Positions 34,792 through 44,383 of a stretch of 64,000 nt of DNA are shown piece after piece (position 1 is the stretch's first letter; every line of letters starts with the position of its first letter). A program made the translations under genes and the position numbers. The notes beneath the pieces are model-generated. The model did not search any database. It worked only from the letters and a program-made list of their open reading frames with translations, and was not told where the DNA came from. The stretch covers positions 248,001 to 312,000 of the forward strand of contig NZ_KB906259.1 of NCBI RefSeq assembly GCF_000381265.1, read 5' to 3'. Source of the stretch: Curvibacter lanceolatus ATCC 14669. GTDB lineage: Bacteria; Pseudomonadota; Gammaproteobacteria; Burkholderiales; Burkholderiaceae_C.

Positions 34792-34827
34792 TGATATTCC
34801 ACCAAACAATACTTGGCGGGTATTTTT

Positions 34828-34853
34828 ATCCACAAATCAAAATTTTGTTGGAT
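34828..34853. promoter_or_regulatory. Candidate Lrp/AsnC operator region
   Basis: Arms ATCCA and TGGAT bracket a perfect palindrome CAAAATTTTG at 34838-34847. A second imperfect dyad CCAA-N7-TTGG lies just to the left, around 34803-34816. The stretch is far more AT-rich than its surroundings and sits between the regulator and the operon it likely controls. Confidence 0.5.
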
Positions 34854-34913
34854 GGATACCGGAGCAGCAACACAATTGGCGCACAAAGCAACTTTCAACC
34901 AAGACAAACTGCC

Positions 34914-36137
34914 ATGAACCCAAGCCAGTCCGCCCTGATGTCCCACGTGCCCTCCTTCCCGGGCGACCCCATCCTCTCGCTGATGGAGGGCTTCCAGGCC
35001 GACCCGCGCCCCAACAAGGTCAGCCTGAGCATCGGCCTGTACTTTGACGAAAACGGCCAGGTGCCGCTGCTGCCCTCGGTGCGCCGTGCCGAAGCCGCGC
35101 TGATGCAGCACAACGGCCCCCGCTCCTACCTGCCCATCGACGGCCTGCCCAGCTACCGCGCCGCCGTGCAGCGCCTGATCTTCGGTGCCTCGCACGAAGC
35201 GGTGCTGAGCCAGCGCATCGCCACCCTGCAAAGCCCGGGCGGCTCGGGTGCCCTGAAGGTGGGCGGCGACTTTCTGCGCCGCTACTTCCCGGACAGCGGC
35301 CTGTGGCTCAGCGACCCGAGCTGGGAAAACCACCGCACCATCTTCGAAGGCTGCGGCTTCACGGTGCAGAACTACCCCTACTTCGACCCGCTGACCGGCT
35401 CGGTGCGCTTCGAAGACATGCTGGCCAGCCTGAAATCCCTGCCCGAGCGCAGCATCGTGCTGCTGCATGGCAGCTGCCACAACCCGACGGGCGTCGACCT
35501 GAGCCAGAGCCAATGGCTGGCAGTGATCGAGGTGCTGCAAAGCCGGGGCCTGATTCCGTTCATCGACCTGGCCTACCAGGGCTTTGGGGATGGCCTGGAC
35601 GAAGACGCCTTCGCCCCGCGCGCCATGGCCGAGGCCGGGCTGACCTGCCTGGTGGCCAACTCGTTCTCGAAGAACTTCTCGCTGTACGGCGAGCGTTGCG
35701 GCGCCCTGAGCGTGGTCTGCCCCGATGCCACCACCGCCGAGCGCGTGCTGGGCCAGCTCAAGGCCACTGTGCGGGCCAACTACTCGACCCCACCGATGCA
35801 CGGGGCCCAGGTGATTGCCCAGGTGCTCAATGAGCCCGAGCTGCTGGCCCTGTGGACGGCCGAGACCACGGCCATGCGCAGCCGCATCCGCCGCATGCGC
35901 GAGCACCTGCATGCCGCCCTGAACCAGCGCTTCCAGGGCCGGCGCAATTTCGACTACCTGCTGAGCCAGCGCGGCATGTTCAGCTACACCGGGCTGAGCG
36001 CCGAGCAGGTGGACCAGTTGCGCGCCGAGCATGCGGTGTACCTGGTGCGCTCGGGTCGCCTGTGCGTGTCGGGCCTGACCGACAACAACCTGGGCCATGT
36101 GGCCAACGCCATCGCCGCCGTGCTGGAAGCCGCATGA
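34914..36137 (+). CDS. Aromatic amino-acid aminotransferase (class I, TyrB/AspC type)
   Basis: A 407-residue PLP enzyme of the class Ia aminotransferases. The PLP lysine is Lys253 in [17 protein letters not shown], and other marks are [23 protein letters not shown] and the substrate-carboxylate Arg in [14 protein letters not shown]. The sequence GERCGAL and the overall pattern favour aromatic over purely aspartate specificity. It converts aryl-pyruvates to Tyr, Phe or Trp, or the reverse, in the cytoplasm. It is the first gene of a five-gene operon; its TGA overlaps the ATG of the next gene. ATG 34914 is the only start that gives the canonical N terminus. Confidence 0.92.
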   Translation: MNPSQSALMSHVPSFPGDPILSLMEGFQADPRPNKVSLSIGLYFDENGQVPLLPSVRRAEAALMQHNGPRSYLPIDGLPSYRAAVQRLIFGASHEAVLSQRIATLQSPGGSGALKVGGDFLRRYFPDSGLWLSDPSWENHRTIFEGCGFTVQNYPYFDPLTGSVRFEDMLASLKSLPERSIVLLHGSCHNPTGVDLSQSQWLAVIEVLQSRGLIPFIDLAYQGFGDGLDEDAFAPRAMAEAGLTCLVANSFSKNFSLYGERCGALSVVCPDATTAERVLGQLKATVRANYSTPPMHGAQVIAQVLNEPELLALWTAETTAMRSRIRRMREHLHAALNQRFQGRRNFDYLLSQRGMFSYTGLSAEQVDQLRAEHAVYLVRSGRLCVSGLTDNNLGHVANAIAAVLEAA

Positions 36138-37546
36138 CAGAGGCAGCCCCCGGCCACGCCAGCGCCTGCCTGGCGGAGTTGCAGGCCGCGCTGGGCCCCC
36201 AGGGCCTGCGCCTGGGCGAGCAGATCGAAGGGCCGCGCTGCACCGACTGGAGCGGCCACCCGCCCGTGCGCCCGCTGGCCCTGCTGCGGCCCGCCAGCAC
36301 CGCCGAGGTGTCGGCGGCCCTGACCATCTGCCACCGCCACCGCATCGCGGTGGTGCCGCAGGGCGGGCTGACCGGCCTGGCCGGCGCAGCCGTGCCGGTG
36401 GCCGGCGGGGTGGCCCTGTCGCTGGAACGCATGAAGGCCATCGAGTCGGTGGATGCACGGGCCGCCACCCTGAACGTGCAGGCCGGCGCCACGCTGCAGG
36501 CCGTGCAGGAGGCCGCGGCCGAAGCCGGCCTGGCCTTCGGGGTGGACCTGGGTGCACGCGGCAGTTGCCAGATCGGGGGCAACCTGGCCACCAATGCCGG
36601 CGGCAACGGCGTGATCCAGTACGGCATGATGCGCGAGCAGGCCCTGGGCCTGGAGGTGGTGCTGGCCGATGGCACGGTGCTCGACATGCTGCGCCCCATG
36701 CTCAAGAACAACACCGGCTACGACCTCAAGCAGCTGTTCATCGGCGCCGAGGGCACGCTGGGGGTGATCACCCGGGCCGTGCTGCGCCTGCGCCCGGCCC
36801 CGGTGGCGCGTGCCACCGTGCTGCTGGCCTTGCCCGATTTCGAGGCGGCCATGGCCTTGCTGAGCCGCTTGCAGGCCGCCTTCCCCGGCGCGCTGGCGGC
36901 GTTCGAACTGATGTGGCGCGACTTTGTCGAGCTGTCGCTCGAATGGAAGACCGCGCCCCCGCCCTTTGCCGAGCCGCATGCCTTTCTGGCCCTGGCCGAG
37001 GTGACGGGCGCCAGTGAGGCGGCCTTGCAGCAGGCGCTGGAAGAACTGCTGGCGCCTGCCCTCGAAGAGGGCCTGGTGGCGGACGCGGTGCTGCCGCCTT
37101 CGCGCGCCCAGGCCGCAGCGCTGTGGCGCATCCGCGAGGCCACGGCCGAGTTCCCGACCCGCATGCAGCCCATCAATTTCGACATCAGCCTGCCCCTGGC
37201 GGTGATCGGCGACTTTGCCCAGGCCTGCGTGGCCGCGCTGGAGCAACGCTGGCCCGGTCAGCGCAGCGTGCGCTTTGGCCACCTGGGCGACGGCAACCTG
37301 CACCTGAGCACCGATGCACGCTCGCTGGGCGGCCTGTCGTTGACCGAAGCGGAGTCGGCGGTCGAAGAACTGGTCTACGGCTTGCTTGCCACTTACGGCG
37401 GCAGCGTGTCGGCCGAGCATGGCATCGGCCTGCACAAAAAGCCCTACCTGGGCCTGAGCCGCAGCCCGGCCGAACTGGCCGCGATGCGGCAGATCAAGCA
37501 GGCCCTGGACCCGCTGGGCCTGATGAACCCCGGCAAGATTTTCTGA
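36134..37546 (+). CDS. FAD-linked D-2-hydroxyacid dehydrogenase (GlcD-like)
   Basis: A 470-residue flavoprotein. The N-terminal FAD_binding_4 domain (about 40-190) has [15 protein letters not shown] and [17 protein letters not shown]. The C-terminal oxidase domain (about 225-465) has [12 protein letters not shown] and the final [14 protein letters not shown] and [12 protein letters not shown]. The family oxidises D-lactate, D-2-hydroxyglutarate or other D-2-hydroxyacids to 2-oxo acids, passing electrons to the respiratory chain or an electron-transfer flavoprotein. The start overlaps the aminotransferase stop (ATGA), so the two are translated together. That suggests its product, an aryl-pyruvate, is the aminotransferase substrate, which is inference. 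GlcE/GlcF partners are absent. Confidence 0.9.
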   Translation: MTEAAPGHASACLAELQAALGPQGLRLGEQIEGPRCTDWSGHPPVRPLALLRPASTAEVSAALTICHRHRIAVVPQGGLTGLAGAAVPVAGGVALSLERMKAIESVDARAATLNVQAGATLQAVQEAAAEAGLAFGVDLGARGSCQIGGNLATNAGGNGVIQYGMMREQALGLEVVLADGTVLDMLRPMLKNNTGYDLKQLFIGAEGTLGVITRAVLRLRPAPVARATVLLALPDFEAAMALLSRLQAAFPGALAAFELMWRDFVELSLEWKTAPPPFAEPHAFLALAEVTGASEAALQQALEELLAPALEEGLVADAVLPPSRAQAAALWRIREATAEFPTRMQPINFDISLPLAVIGDFAQACVAALEQRWPGQRSVRFGHLGDGNLHLSTDARSLGGLSLTEAESAVEELVYGLLATYGGSVSAEHGIGLHKKPYLGLSRSPAELAAMRQIKQALDPLGLMNPGKIF

Positions 37547-37589
37547 GCTTCGATTACTACACAGCACCCACCCCCTCGAAAGGAAATCC

Positions 37590-38567
37590 ATGAAACGCCA
37601 CCACTTCCTGCTCGGCGCCCTGGCGCTGGCCCTGACCAGCGCCACCGGCACGGCCCTGGCCCAGAACAATGCCAGCATCCGCATCCTGGTCGGCTTTGCC
37701 GCCGGTGGCAGCTCGGACATGATCGCGCGCCAGCTGGCCCAAGGCCTGCAGCAGGAGCTGGGCCAGCCGGTGGTGGTGGACAACAAGCCCGGCGCGGGCG
37801 GCCAGATCGCCGCCCAATTGCTCAAGGCCGCCAAGCCCGACGGACAGACCCTGTACCTGTCGAACAGCCACACCATGGCCATGATCCCGCTGACCGTGCT
37901 GAACCCGGGATACGACGCTGCCAAGGACTTCGCCCCCATCGGCCTGGTGGCCGTCAACCCCGATGTGTTCGTGATCAACCCCAGCGTGGTCGGCAACCCC
38001 AAGGCAGGCCTGAAAGAATTCGCGCAATGGGCCAAGGGCAACCCCGACCGCGGCAACGTGGGGGTGCCGGCCCCGGCCAGCGCCCCGGACTTTGCGGTGG
38101 GCATCGTGGCCAAGGCCCTGGACGCCGACCTGCGCTCGGTGCCCTACCGCGGCGACGCCCCGGTGGCCCAGGACGTGATGGCCGGCCAGATCAGCGCCGG
38201 CATCGGTTCGGTGGGCGCCATGCTGCAGCCGGCCAAGGCCGGCAAGGTGCGCATCGTGGCGGTCAACGGCACCAGCCGCCTGGGCCTGCTGCCCGATGTG
38301 CCCACCTATGCCGAACTGGGCATCAAGGGCTACGAAGAAATGATCTACACCGGCCTGTTCGCCCCGGCCGGCCTGCCGGCCGACCTGGTGCAGCGCTACA
38401 GCACGGCCCTGGCCAAGGTGGTGAAGTCGGAGGCGTTTGCCGAAAAGCTGTCGGCCCTGGGCATCAGCGCCGCCAGCAGCAGCCCGGCCGAACTGGCCGC
38501 CCGGGTGGCCCACACCCACAAGGACTGGACCGTGATGGTCAAGAACGCCGGTTACAAGCCCCAGTGA
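37590..38567 (+). CDS. Bug/TctC-type tripartite tricarboxylate receptor, exported
   Basis: A 325-residue receptor. Signal peptide about 1-25 ending GTALAQ-N. Motifs: IRILVGFAAGGSSDMIARQL, VVVDNKPGAGGQIAAQLL, PDGQTLYLSNSHTM, VPYRGDAPVAQDVMAGQIS and GLFAPAGLPADLV. It sits inside the aminotransferase operon, 43 bp after the dehydrogenase and overlapping the hydrolase start, so its ligand is probably the acid that the operon uses, perhaps an aryl-lactate or other hydroxyacid. AAAGGAAATCC precedes the ATG. No permease is adjacent. Confidence 0.93.
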   Translation: MKRHHFLLGALALALTSATGTALAQNNASIRILVGFAAGGSSDMIARQLAQGLQQELGQPVVVDNKPGAGGQIAAQLLKAAKPDGQTLYLSNSHTMAMIPLTVLNPGYDAAKDFAPIGLVAVNPDVFVINPSVVGNPKAGLKEFAQWAKGNPDRGNVGVPAPASAPDFAVGIVAKALDADLRSVPYRGDAPVAQDVMAGQISAGIGSVGAMLQPAKAGKVRIVAVNGTSRLGLLPDVPTYAELGIKGYEEMIYTGLFAPAGLPADLVQRYSTALAKVVKSEAFAEKLSALGISAASSSPAELAARVAHTHKDWTVMVKNAGYKPQ

Positions 38568-39463
38568 TTCCAGCCGTGACCAGCCAGCCCTCCACGACAC
38601 GTTTCACGGCGCCCGATCTGGGGCCGGCCGAGCGCGAGCAGGCGTACTCGCCCAGCTCGTGCATCGGCGGCGACTACCGCCCTTTTCTGCAGCAGTACCA
38701 GCAGCGCAGCGACGCGGCACGGGCTCTGCCGCACCAGGAGCATGCCTACGGCGGACTGCCGCGCCAGCGCCTGGACCTGTTCCTGCCCGAGCAGCCCCAG
38801 GGCGCTGCCCGGCCCCCGGCCCTGCTGGTGTTCATCCATGGCGGCTACTGGCAGGAGTTGTCCAAAGAAAGCGCCTGCTTTGCCGCGCCGGCCTGCCTGG
38901 CCGCAGGCCACGCCTTTGCCGCCGTGGGCTACACCCTGGCCCCCGAAGCCAGCGTGGAGCAGATCGTGCAGGAATGCCGCACGGCCCTGGTCTGGCTGCA
39001 GCACCACGCCGACCGCCTGGGCTATGACCCGGCGCGCATCGTGGTGGCCGGCAGCTCGGCCGGTGCCCACCTGGCGGCCATGTGCACCCTGCGCGGCTGG
39101 CCGCACGACAGCGGCCTGCCCGCCGGGGCGGTGCTGGTGTCGGGCGTGTACGAACTGGCCCCGCTGGTGGGCACCTCGATCAACACCGCACTGGGTTTGA
39201 CGCGCGACAGCGCCAGCAGCGTGAGCCCGCTGCACTACAGCCTGGCCGGCTTTGCCCGCACCGTGCTGGCCTGGGGCGAGATCGAGACCGATGAGTTCAA
39301 GCGCCAGAGCCGCGCCTTCGCGCAGGCGCTGCAGGCCCAGGGCCTGCCCGAGGTGCCCAGCCTGGAGGTGCCGGCCCGCAACCACTTCGACGTGGTGCTC
39401 GACCTGTGCGAGCCCGGCACCCTGCTGGGCGACGCCACGCTGGCCCTGCTGGCCAGCGTCTGA
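38564..39463 (+). CDS. Alpha/beta hydrolase, kynurenine formamidase-like
   Basis: A 299-residue alpha/beta hydrolase. The oxyanion motif HGGYW (His92), nucleophile Ser165 in AGSSAGAHL and His274 in ARNHFDVVLDL make up the active site of the AFMID-like arylformamidase group. The start is GTG 38564, overlapping the receptor stop, or GTG 38576; there is no ATG near. Members hydrolyse N-formylkynurenine or other aryl amides and esters. Within this operon the substrate may be an N-formyl or ester derivative of an aromatic acid. Tryptophan 2,3-dioxygenase and kynureninase are not in the window, so a classic kynurenine route is not shown. Confidence 0.85.
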   Translation: MIPAVTSQPSTTRFTAPDLGPAEREQAYSPSSCIGGDYRPFLQQYQQRSDAARALPHQEHAYGGLPRQRLDLFLPEQPQGAARPPALLVFIHGGYWQELSKESACFAAPACLAAGHAFAAVGYTLAPEASVEQIVQECRTALVWLQHHADRLGYDPARIVVAGSSAGAHLAAMCTLRGWPHDSGLPAGAVLVSGVYELAPLVGTSINTALGLTRDSASSVSPLHYSLAGFARTVLAWGEIETDEFKRQSRAFAQALQAQGLPEVPSLEVPARNHFDVVLDLCEPGTLLGDATLALLASV

Positions 39464-39502
39464 ACGCCCTTTTCCGACCCTCCTTTCCCTTCACACCCCG
39501 CC

Positions 39503-39889
39503 ATGAGCAAACAAGTCATCGACATCGGCCTGCCGCCGCTGAAACAACCTTTTTCCTGGGCCGTGCAAGGGGCCGGCATCGTGTTCACGGCCCACGGCCC
39601 GGTACAGGCCGACGGCAGCGTGTTCACCGGCGACATCGAAACCCAGACCCGCCTCACCTTCGGCAACCTGAAGAAGGCCGCCGAAGCCGCCGGCGCCACC
39701 CTGGCCGATGTGGCCCAGGTGCTGATCTACATGACCGATGTGAAAGACATGCCGGTGATCGACAGCATCTACCGCGAGTTCTTCGAGGCCCCCTACCCCA
39801 ACCGCTCCAGCATGGGCGTGAACGCCCTGGTGGTGCCGGGCATGAAGATCGAGATCGTGGCCTACGCGCTGGCGCCGCCCAAGGCGTGA
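39503..39889 (+). CDS. RidA/YjgF-family reactive imine deaminase
   Basis: A 128-residue Rid protein. RidA hydrolyses 2-aminoacrylate and other enamine/imine intermediates released by PLP enzymes. The key Arg101 is present in PYPNRSSMGV, and GAGIVFTAHGPVQADGS and TDVKDMPVIDSIYREFF are typical. It ends the aminotransferase operon, a sensible place to clear reactive imines. The active-site Arg argues for deaminase activity. Subgroup (RidA or Rid2-Rid7) was not resolved. Confidence 0.9.
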   Translation: MSKQVIDIGLPPLKQPFSWAVQGAGIVFTAHGPVQADGSVFTGDIETQTRLTFGNLKKAAEAAGATLADVAQVLIYMTDVKDMPVIDSIYREFFEAPYPNRSSMGVNALVVPGMKIEIVAYALAPPKA

Positions 39890-39899
39890 GCGCTTCCGC

Positions 39900-40589
39900 T
39901 CAAGGCTGGGCCAGGCGGTTGCGGAACTCGTCTTCGCTGACCTGGCTCAGGCTGGCCACTCCACCCGCCACCTCGCGCGCCAGGGCCTGGTGCCAGCGCT
40001 GCTGCAAGCCTGTCGGCTCACGCCCGCGCTCGGCCTCCAGCCACCAAAGCCCAGACACCGCACCATCCACACCGGGGCGCACCACAGCCTCCACCCCGGC
40101 CGCCCTCAAGATCGGGGCCAATTGCCACCAGTCATCCGATAGCAGCACGTCCAGCGGCACAGCCTCCAACTTCGGCTTGGGGCTTTGGGCCTCGCTCAGG
40201 AGCAAGGCCTGGCCTTGCAGGGCCCAGGGACACCCTGAATCGTGGAACAAGGCCTGTGCCTGAGAGGGGTCGGTGCTGTTGACCCAGCGTGGCAACACAC
40301 GCCCGCGCCATGCCTGGGGAATGAGACGGGCCCAGGTGTTGTGCCCCGGGTGATCGTGAAAGAGGTACTCCAGCCGGGCCATGCCCACCCAGACCCGGGC
40401 CAACAGTTGCCGGACCGGCAGGGGCACACCGCCCTCCTGGGCGTCGTCGGCGCAGACCCAACCCAACAGCTCCAGGCGGCCTTGCCTGGGCGGCAGCCGC
40501 CCCAACTGCCAGTCGGAGGACAAAGGGTGATCGCAGATCAGGAGTTGGATCATGGTCGGTGCACAGGCGGCCAAGGGGGCATGGGACAT
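39900..40589 (-). CDS. Hypothetical protein
   Basis: About 229 residues if started at ATG 40589 (MSHAPLAACAPTM). I do not recognise it. Two further in-frame ATGs are possible: 40760, which adds a Cys-rich, unconvincing 57 residues, and 40553. None has a clear ribosome binding site. The protein is soluble with several Trp (GLWWLEAERG, DDWWQLAPIL, GRVLPRWVNS). It converges on ridA with 10 bp between stops. Third codon positions match the neighbours for most of the length, which supports coding. The gene may be recent or lineage-restricted. Confidence 0.55.
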   Translation of the reverse strand: MSHAPLAACAPTMIQLLICDHPLSSDWQLGRLPPRQGRLELLGWVCADDAQEGGVPLPVRQLLARVWVGMARLEYLFHDHPGHNTWARLIPQAWRGRVLPRWVNSTDPSQAQALFHDSGCPWALQGQALLLSEAQSPKPKLEAVPLDVLLSDDWWQLAPILRAAGVEAVVRPGVDGAVSGLWWLEAERGREPTGLQQRWHQALAREVAGGVASLSQVSEDEFRNRLAQP

Positions 40590-40834
40590 GGAGGGCGACT
40601 GCACGGAGAGGCTGACCCCATGCACCCCACACTCTAGGCAGTCCTGTGCCCCAAAACACCCCTGACGGGTGACCAGACGACCTCCGGTCACATGCTCGGC
40701 GCAAGGTGCACCCACAGCACACGGAGGCGGGACGCCATCGCGCTTGAAGACCGGGATCATGGCCTGCGTGCTGGCGCCGCTGGCACGCTATAGGCCCCCT
40801 CTGCCCTGCTTGGGCTGCTGCGCGCCGTAACGGA

Positions 40835-41641
40835 TCAATACGTGCCCGGATACGCCCCGCCATCGGGCAGGATGTTCTGCCCCGTCAGGTAGCCCGCGTG
40901 CACGCTGCACAGGAAGGCGCAGATGGCGCCGAACTCGGCCGGGTTGCCGTAGCGGCCGGCGGGGATCTGGGCCTGTTGGGCGGCGCGGATGGCTTCGATG
41001 GGTTTGCCGCTCTTCTTGGCGGCGGCGCCCAGGGTGCCGGCCAGGCGGTCGGTGTCGAACTTGCCGGGCAGCAGGTTGTTGATGGTCACGCCGCGGGCCG
41101 CGATCGAGCTGCGGGCAACGCCGGCGACAAAGCCGGTCAGGCCGCTGCGAGCGCCATTGGACAGGCCCAGGATGTCGATGGGCGACTTGACCGAGCTGGA
41201 GGTGATGTTGACGATGCGGCCGAAACCACGCTCGGCCATGCCGTCGATGGTGGACTTGATGAGCTCGATGGGGGTGAGCATGTTGGCGTCCACCGCCTTG
41301 ATCCAGGCCTCGCGGTCCCAATCGCGGAAATCACCGGGCGGCGGGCCGCCGGCGTTGGTGACCACGATGTCGAAGTTGATGCCTGGGCCGCCAGGCACGG
41401 CAAACAGCGCGGCGCGGCCTTCGGGCGTGGTGACGTCGCTGGCCACGCTCAGCACCTGGGTGGCGGCCGGGCGCAGCGAATCGCCCAGCAGGCCGGCTGT
41501 GGCCACCTGCAGGCCCTCGGCACCGCGCGCGGCGATCACCACGTTGACGCCTTCGCGCACCAGGGCTTGTGCGCAGCCCAGGCCCAGGCCTTTGCTGGCC
41601 CCGCAGACCAGGGCCCATTTGCCAGCGATTCCGAGATCCAT
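40835..41641 (-). CDS. SDR-family protein lacking the catalytic Tyr and Lys
   Basis: A 268-residue classical-length SDR. The cofactor motif is CGASKGLGLGCAQ and the NAG motif VTNAGGP is present. The catalytic Ser region NITSSSVKS (about Ser148) is followed, 13 residues on, by SNGAR (161-165) where YxxxK is expected. Tyr is replaced by Ser and Lys by Arg. This matches a described divergent group, the BKR-like SDR-like family, often annotated 3-oxoacyl-ACP reductase, so the change is probably inherited. Normal SDR chemistry should be impaired. ATG 41641 has GGAGCAAGAC upstream. It lies 102 bp downstream of the EamA gene and may be at the tail of the ggt operon. Confidence 0.85.
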   Translation of the reverse strand: MDLGIAGKWALVCGASKGLGLGCAQALVREGVNVVIAARGAEGLQVATAGLLGDSLRPAATQVLSVASDVTTPEGRAALFAVPGGPGINFDIVVTNAGGPPPGDFRDWDREAWIKAVDANMLTPIELIKSTIDGMAERGFGRIVNITSSSVKSPIDILGLSNGARSGLTGFVAGVARSSIAARGVTINNLLPGKFDTDRLAGTLGAAAKKSGKPIEAIRAAQQAQIPAGRYGNPAEFGAICAFLCSVHAGYLTGQNILPDGGAYPGTY

Positions 41642-41743
41642 GTCTTGCTCCAAGGAGGTGAGTGTTCAGTTGGAGGCCGATGATACGGCTGGTAACCATC
41701 GCGCGCAGGGCTGGGAGATCCGGCCCTGCGGGGGCGGTGGTCG

Positions 41744-42637
41744 TCAGGCCCGGCGCTGTGCGCCGCGGGTGACGACAAAGATGCCCGCCATCACCAGCAC
41801 CGTGCCCGCCGCCACCCAGGCGGTGAAGGGCTCGCCCAGGATCAGCACGCCCATGAGGATGGTGGACAGCGGCCCGATCATGCCGGTCTGCGCGGTGAGA
41901 CCGGCGCCGATGCGCTCGATGGCCATCATCACGATCAGCACCGGCACGGCAGTGCACAGGGTGGCGTTGAGCACCGACAGCCACAGCACCTCGGGGGCGA
42001 CCAGGGCGGCCGACCAGGGGCGCAGCACGGCAAACTGGATCAGGCAGCACAGGCAGGCCACCGAGGTGGCCAGGCCGACCAGGCGCAGCGAGCCGATGCG
42101 CTGCACCATCTCGCCGCTGTAGACCAGGTACAGCGCATAGCTGACCGCGCTGAGAAACACCAGCAAGGTGCCCCAGGCGATCTGGCCGCCCTGCAGGTTG
42201 ACCTCGTGGCCGAACACCAGCAACACACCGCAGTAGCTCACGCCCATGGCCACCACCTGGCGCACGGTGATGGGCTTGCCATACAGCACCCGCCCCAGCA
42301 GCAGCACCAGGGTGGGGTTGAGGTAGAGGATGAGCCGCTCCAGGCTGGCGCTGACGTAGGCCAGGCCGGCAAAGTCGAGAAAGCTGGCCAGGTAGTAGCC
42401 GCTGATGCCCAGGCCCAGCACGCCCAGCCAGTCGCGCCTGCTGAGGGCCGGTGGGCGCACGGCCTGACGGTAGGTGGCCCACCAGGCCATGGCCAGGAAG
42501 ATGGGCAGCGCAAACAGCATGCGGTACATGATCAGGGTGACCGCATCGACGCCATGGCGGTAGGCCAGCTTGACGATGATGGCCTTGCCGCTGAACGCGA
42601 TGGCGCCCAGGCTGGCCAGGGCCAGCCCGCCGGCCAT
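41744..42637 (-). CDS. EamA/DMT-family transporter
   Basis: A 297-residue membrane protein with about ten helices in two EamA repeats, for example GLALASLGAIAFSGKAIIVK at the start and TILMGVLILGEPFTAWVAAG near the end. Such proteins usually export amino acids or related metabolites. ATG 42637 opens almost directly into helix 1. A TTG at 42682 would add 15 residues (NLRPDAHTPEASRR) and is also possible. It follows ggt by 59 bp on the same strand. In this setting it may export an amino acid or dipeptide left by glutamyl transfer. Direction of transport is not certain. Confidence 0.88.
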   Translation of the reverse strand: MAGGLALASLGAIAFSGKAIIVKLAYRHGVDAVTLIMYRMLFALPIFLAMAWWATYRQAVRPPALSRRDWLGVLGLGISGYYLASFLDFAGLAYVSASLERLILYLNPTLVLLLGRVLYGKPITVRQVVAMGVSYCGVLLVFGHEVNLQGGQIAWGTLLVFLSAVSYALYLVYSGEMVQRIGSLRLVGLATSVACLCCLIQFAVLRPWSAALVAPEVLWLSVLNATLCTAVPVLIVMMAIERIGAGLTAQTGMIGPLSTILMGVLILGEPFTAWVAAGTVLVMAGIFVVTRGAQRRA

Positions 42638-42696
42638 GCGGCGCGAGGCCTCGGGGGTATGGGCGTCAGGGCGCAGGTTCAAGGCGGGGGGCGCCC

Positions 42697-44319
42697 TCAA
42701 AAGCCGGCCGCCAGACCGTCGCGGCGCGGGTCGCTGGCGACCACATAGCCTTCCACCTTGGGGTCGCCGGCTCGCCAGATGAACTGGCCGGCACCGAAGT
42801 CCTGGTAAGAGTCGTTGATGACTTCCATCACGTGGCCGCGCTGGGCCAGGCCCTGCACGGTGTCGGCGCGCATGGCGGCTTCGACGTTGATCTCCAGCCC
42901 GGCGTTGTAGCGCCAGCGCGGGGCATCGCAGGCGGCCTGCGGGTTCTGGCGATAGTCCAGCATGCGCACCAGGGTCTGCATGTGGCCCTGGGGTTGCATG
43001 TTGGCGCCCATCACGCCGTAGCTCATCACAGGCTGGCCGTTCTGGGTGAGGAAGGCCGGGATGATGGTGTGGAAGGGGCGCTTGCCCGGGGCCACCAGGT
43101 TGGCCGGGTTGAGGGCCGAGGCATCGAGGCTGAAGCCGTGGCCGCGGTTTTGCAGGCTGATGCCGAACTCGGGCTCGACGCAGCCCGAGCCGAAGCCCAT
43201 GTAGTTGCTCTGGATGAAGCTGACCATCATGCCGTCTTCGTCGGCCGCGGTGAGGTAGATGGTGCCGCCCTTGACCGGGTTGCCGGCCCCGAAGTCTTGG
43301 GCCTTCTTCATGTCGATCAGCTTGGCGCGCGAGGCCAGGTAGGCCGGGTCGAGCATCTGCTGGGGCGTGACCTCCATGGCCGAGGGTTCGGCCACGTAGC
43401 GGTAGACGTCGGCAAAGGCCAGCTTCATGGCTTCGATCTGCAAGTGCTGGGAGTCGATGCCGTCCACCGCCAGCGAGGCGATGTCGAAGTTCTCGAGGAT
43501 GCCCAGGGCGATCAGGGCGGCAATGCCCTGGCCGTTGGGCGGGATCTCGTGCAGGGTGTAGCCGCGGTAGTTCTGGGCGATGGGCTTCACCCATTCAGGG
43601 CGGTACTCGGCAAAGTCGCGTGCCGTGACGCTGCCGCCATGGCGGGCCGAGAAGCGTTCGATGGCCTCGGCGATCTGCCCGCCATAGAAGGCCTGGCCCT
43701 TGGTTTCGGCAATCGCGCGCAGGCCGCGGGCGGCCGACTGGAAGCGGAACAACTCACCCACTTGCGGCGCCCGGCCCCAGGGCAGAAAGGCGTCGGCAAA
43801 GCCGGGCAGGCCCCGCAATTCGTCGGTGGCGGCGGCCCATTTCTGCTGCACCACGGTGGGCAGCAGGTAGCCGCGCTCGGCGATCTCGATGGCGGGCTCC
43901 ATGAGGTCGGCAAAGGGCAGCTTGCCGAAACGCTCGCTCAAGGCCACCCAGCTGCTCACGGCACCGGGCACGGTGACGGCGTCGAAGCCGCGCTTGGGCG
44001 GGTTCTTGGCCTCGGCGCCGTACTTGGCCTTGAAGTAGTCGGGGGTCCAGGTCTGGGGTGCGCGGCCGGAGGCATTGAGGCCATGCAGTTCCTTGCCGTC
44101 CCACAGGATGCAGAAGGCATCGCTGCCCAGGCCGTTGCTGACCGGCTCGACGATGGTCATGGCCGCAGCCGAGGCCACGGCCGCATCCACCGCATTGCCG
44201 CCCTTCCAGAGCATGCGCAGGCCGGCCTGGGCCGCCAGCGGGTGCGAGGTGGACACCACGTTGCGGGCAAACACCGGCAGGCGGGTGCTGAGGTAGGGGT
44301 TGGCGTAATCGAAGTTCAT
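42697..44319 (-). CDS. ggt: Gamma-glutamyltransferase family protein
   Basis: A 540-residue Ntn hydrolase. The autoprocessing nucleophile is Thr353 in KGGTIYLTAADEDGMMV, followed by QSNYMGFGSG, the glutamyl-binding stretch. The N-terminal half has the usual STSHPLAAQAGLRML and GGNAVDAAVASAAAM. There is no signal peptide, unlike periplasmic GGTs, so it probably works in the cytoplasm. It hydrolyses or transfers gamma-glutamyl groups from glutathione or other gamma-glutamyl compounds. It is flanked by a GntR regulator, a peptide-type receptor and an exporter, suggesting use of an external gamma-glutamyl peptide. Some members hydrolyse acyl-homoserine lactones or cephalosporins. Confidence 0.88.
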   Translation of the reverse strand: MNFDYANPYLSTRLPVFARNVVSTSHPLAAQAGLRMLWKGGNAVDAAVASAAAMTIVEPVSNGLGSDAFCILWDGKELHGLNASGRAPQTWTPDYFKAKYGAEAKNPPKRGFDAVTVPGAVSSWVALSERFGKLPFADLMEPAIEIAERGYLLPTVVQQKWAAATDELRGLPGFADAFLPWGRAPQVGELFRFQSAARGLRAIAETKGQAFYGGQIAEAIERFSARHGGSVTARDFAEYRPEWVKPIAQNYRGYTLHEIPPNGQGIAALIALGILENFDIASLAVDGIDSQHLQIEAMKLAFADVYRYVAEPSAMEVTPQQMLDPAYLASRAKLIDMKKAQDFGAGNPVKGGTIYLTAADEDGMMVSFIQSNYMGFGSGCVEPEFGISLQNRGHGFSLDASALNPANLVAPGKRPFHTIIPAFLTQNGQPVMSYGVMGANMQPQGHMQTLVRMLDYRQNPQAACDAPRWRYNAGLEINVEAAMRADTVQGLAQRGHVMEVINDSYQDFGAGQFIWRAGDPKVEGYVVASDPRRDGLAAGF

Positions 44320-44383
44320 GGGTTCGCGCCTTCAGGCAAGTGGCAGGGGTTGAGGAATCGGGGGTGATGCGGGCCGGCCCGGC

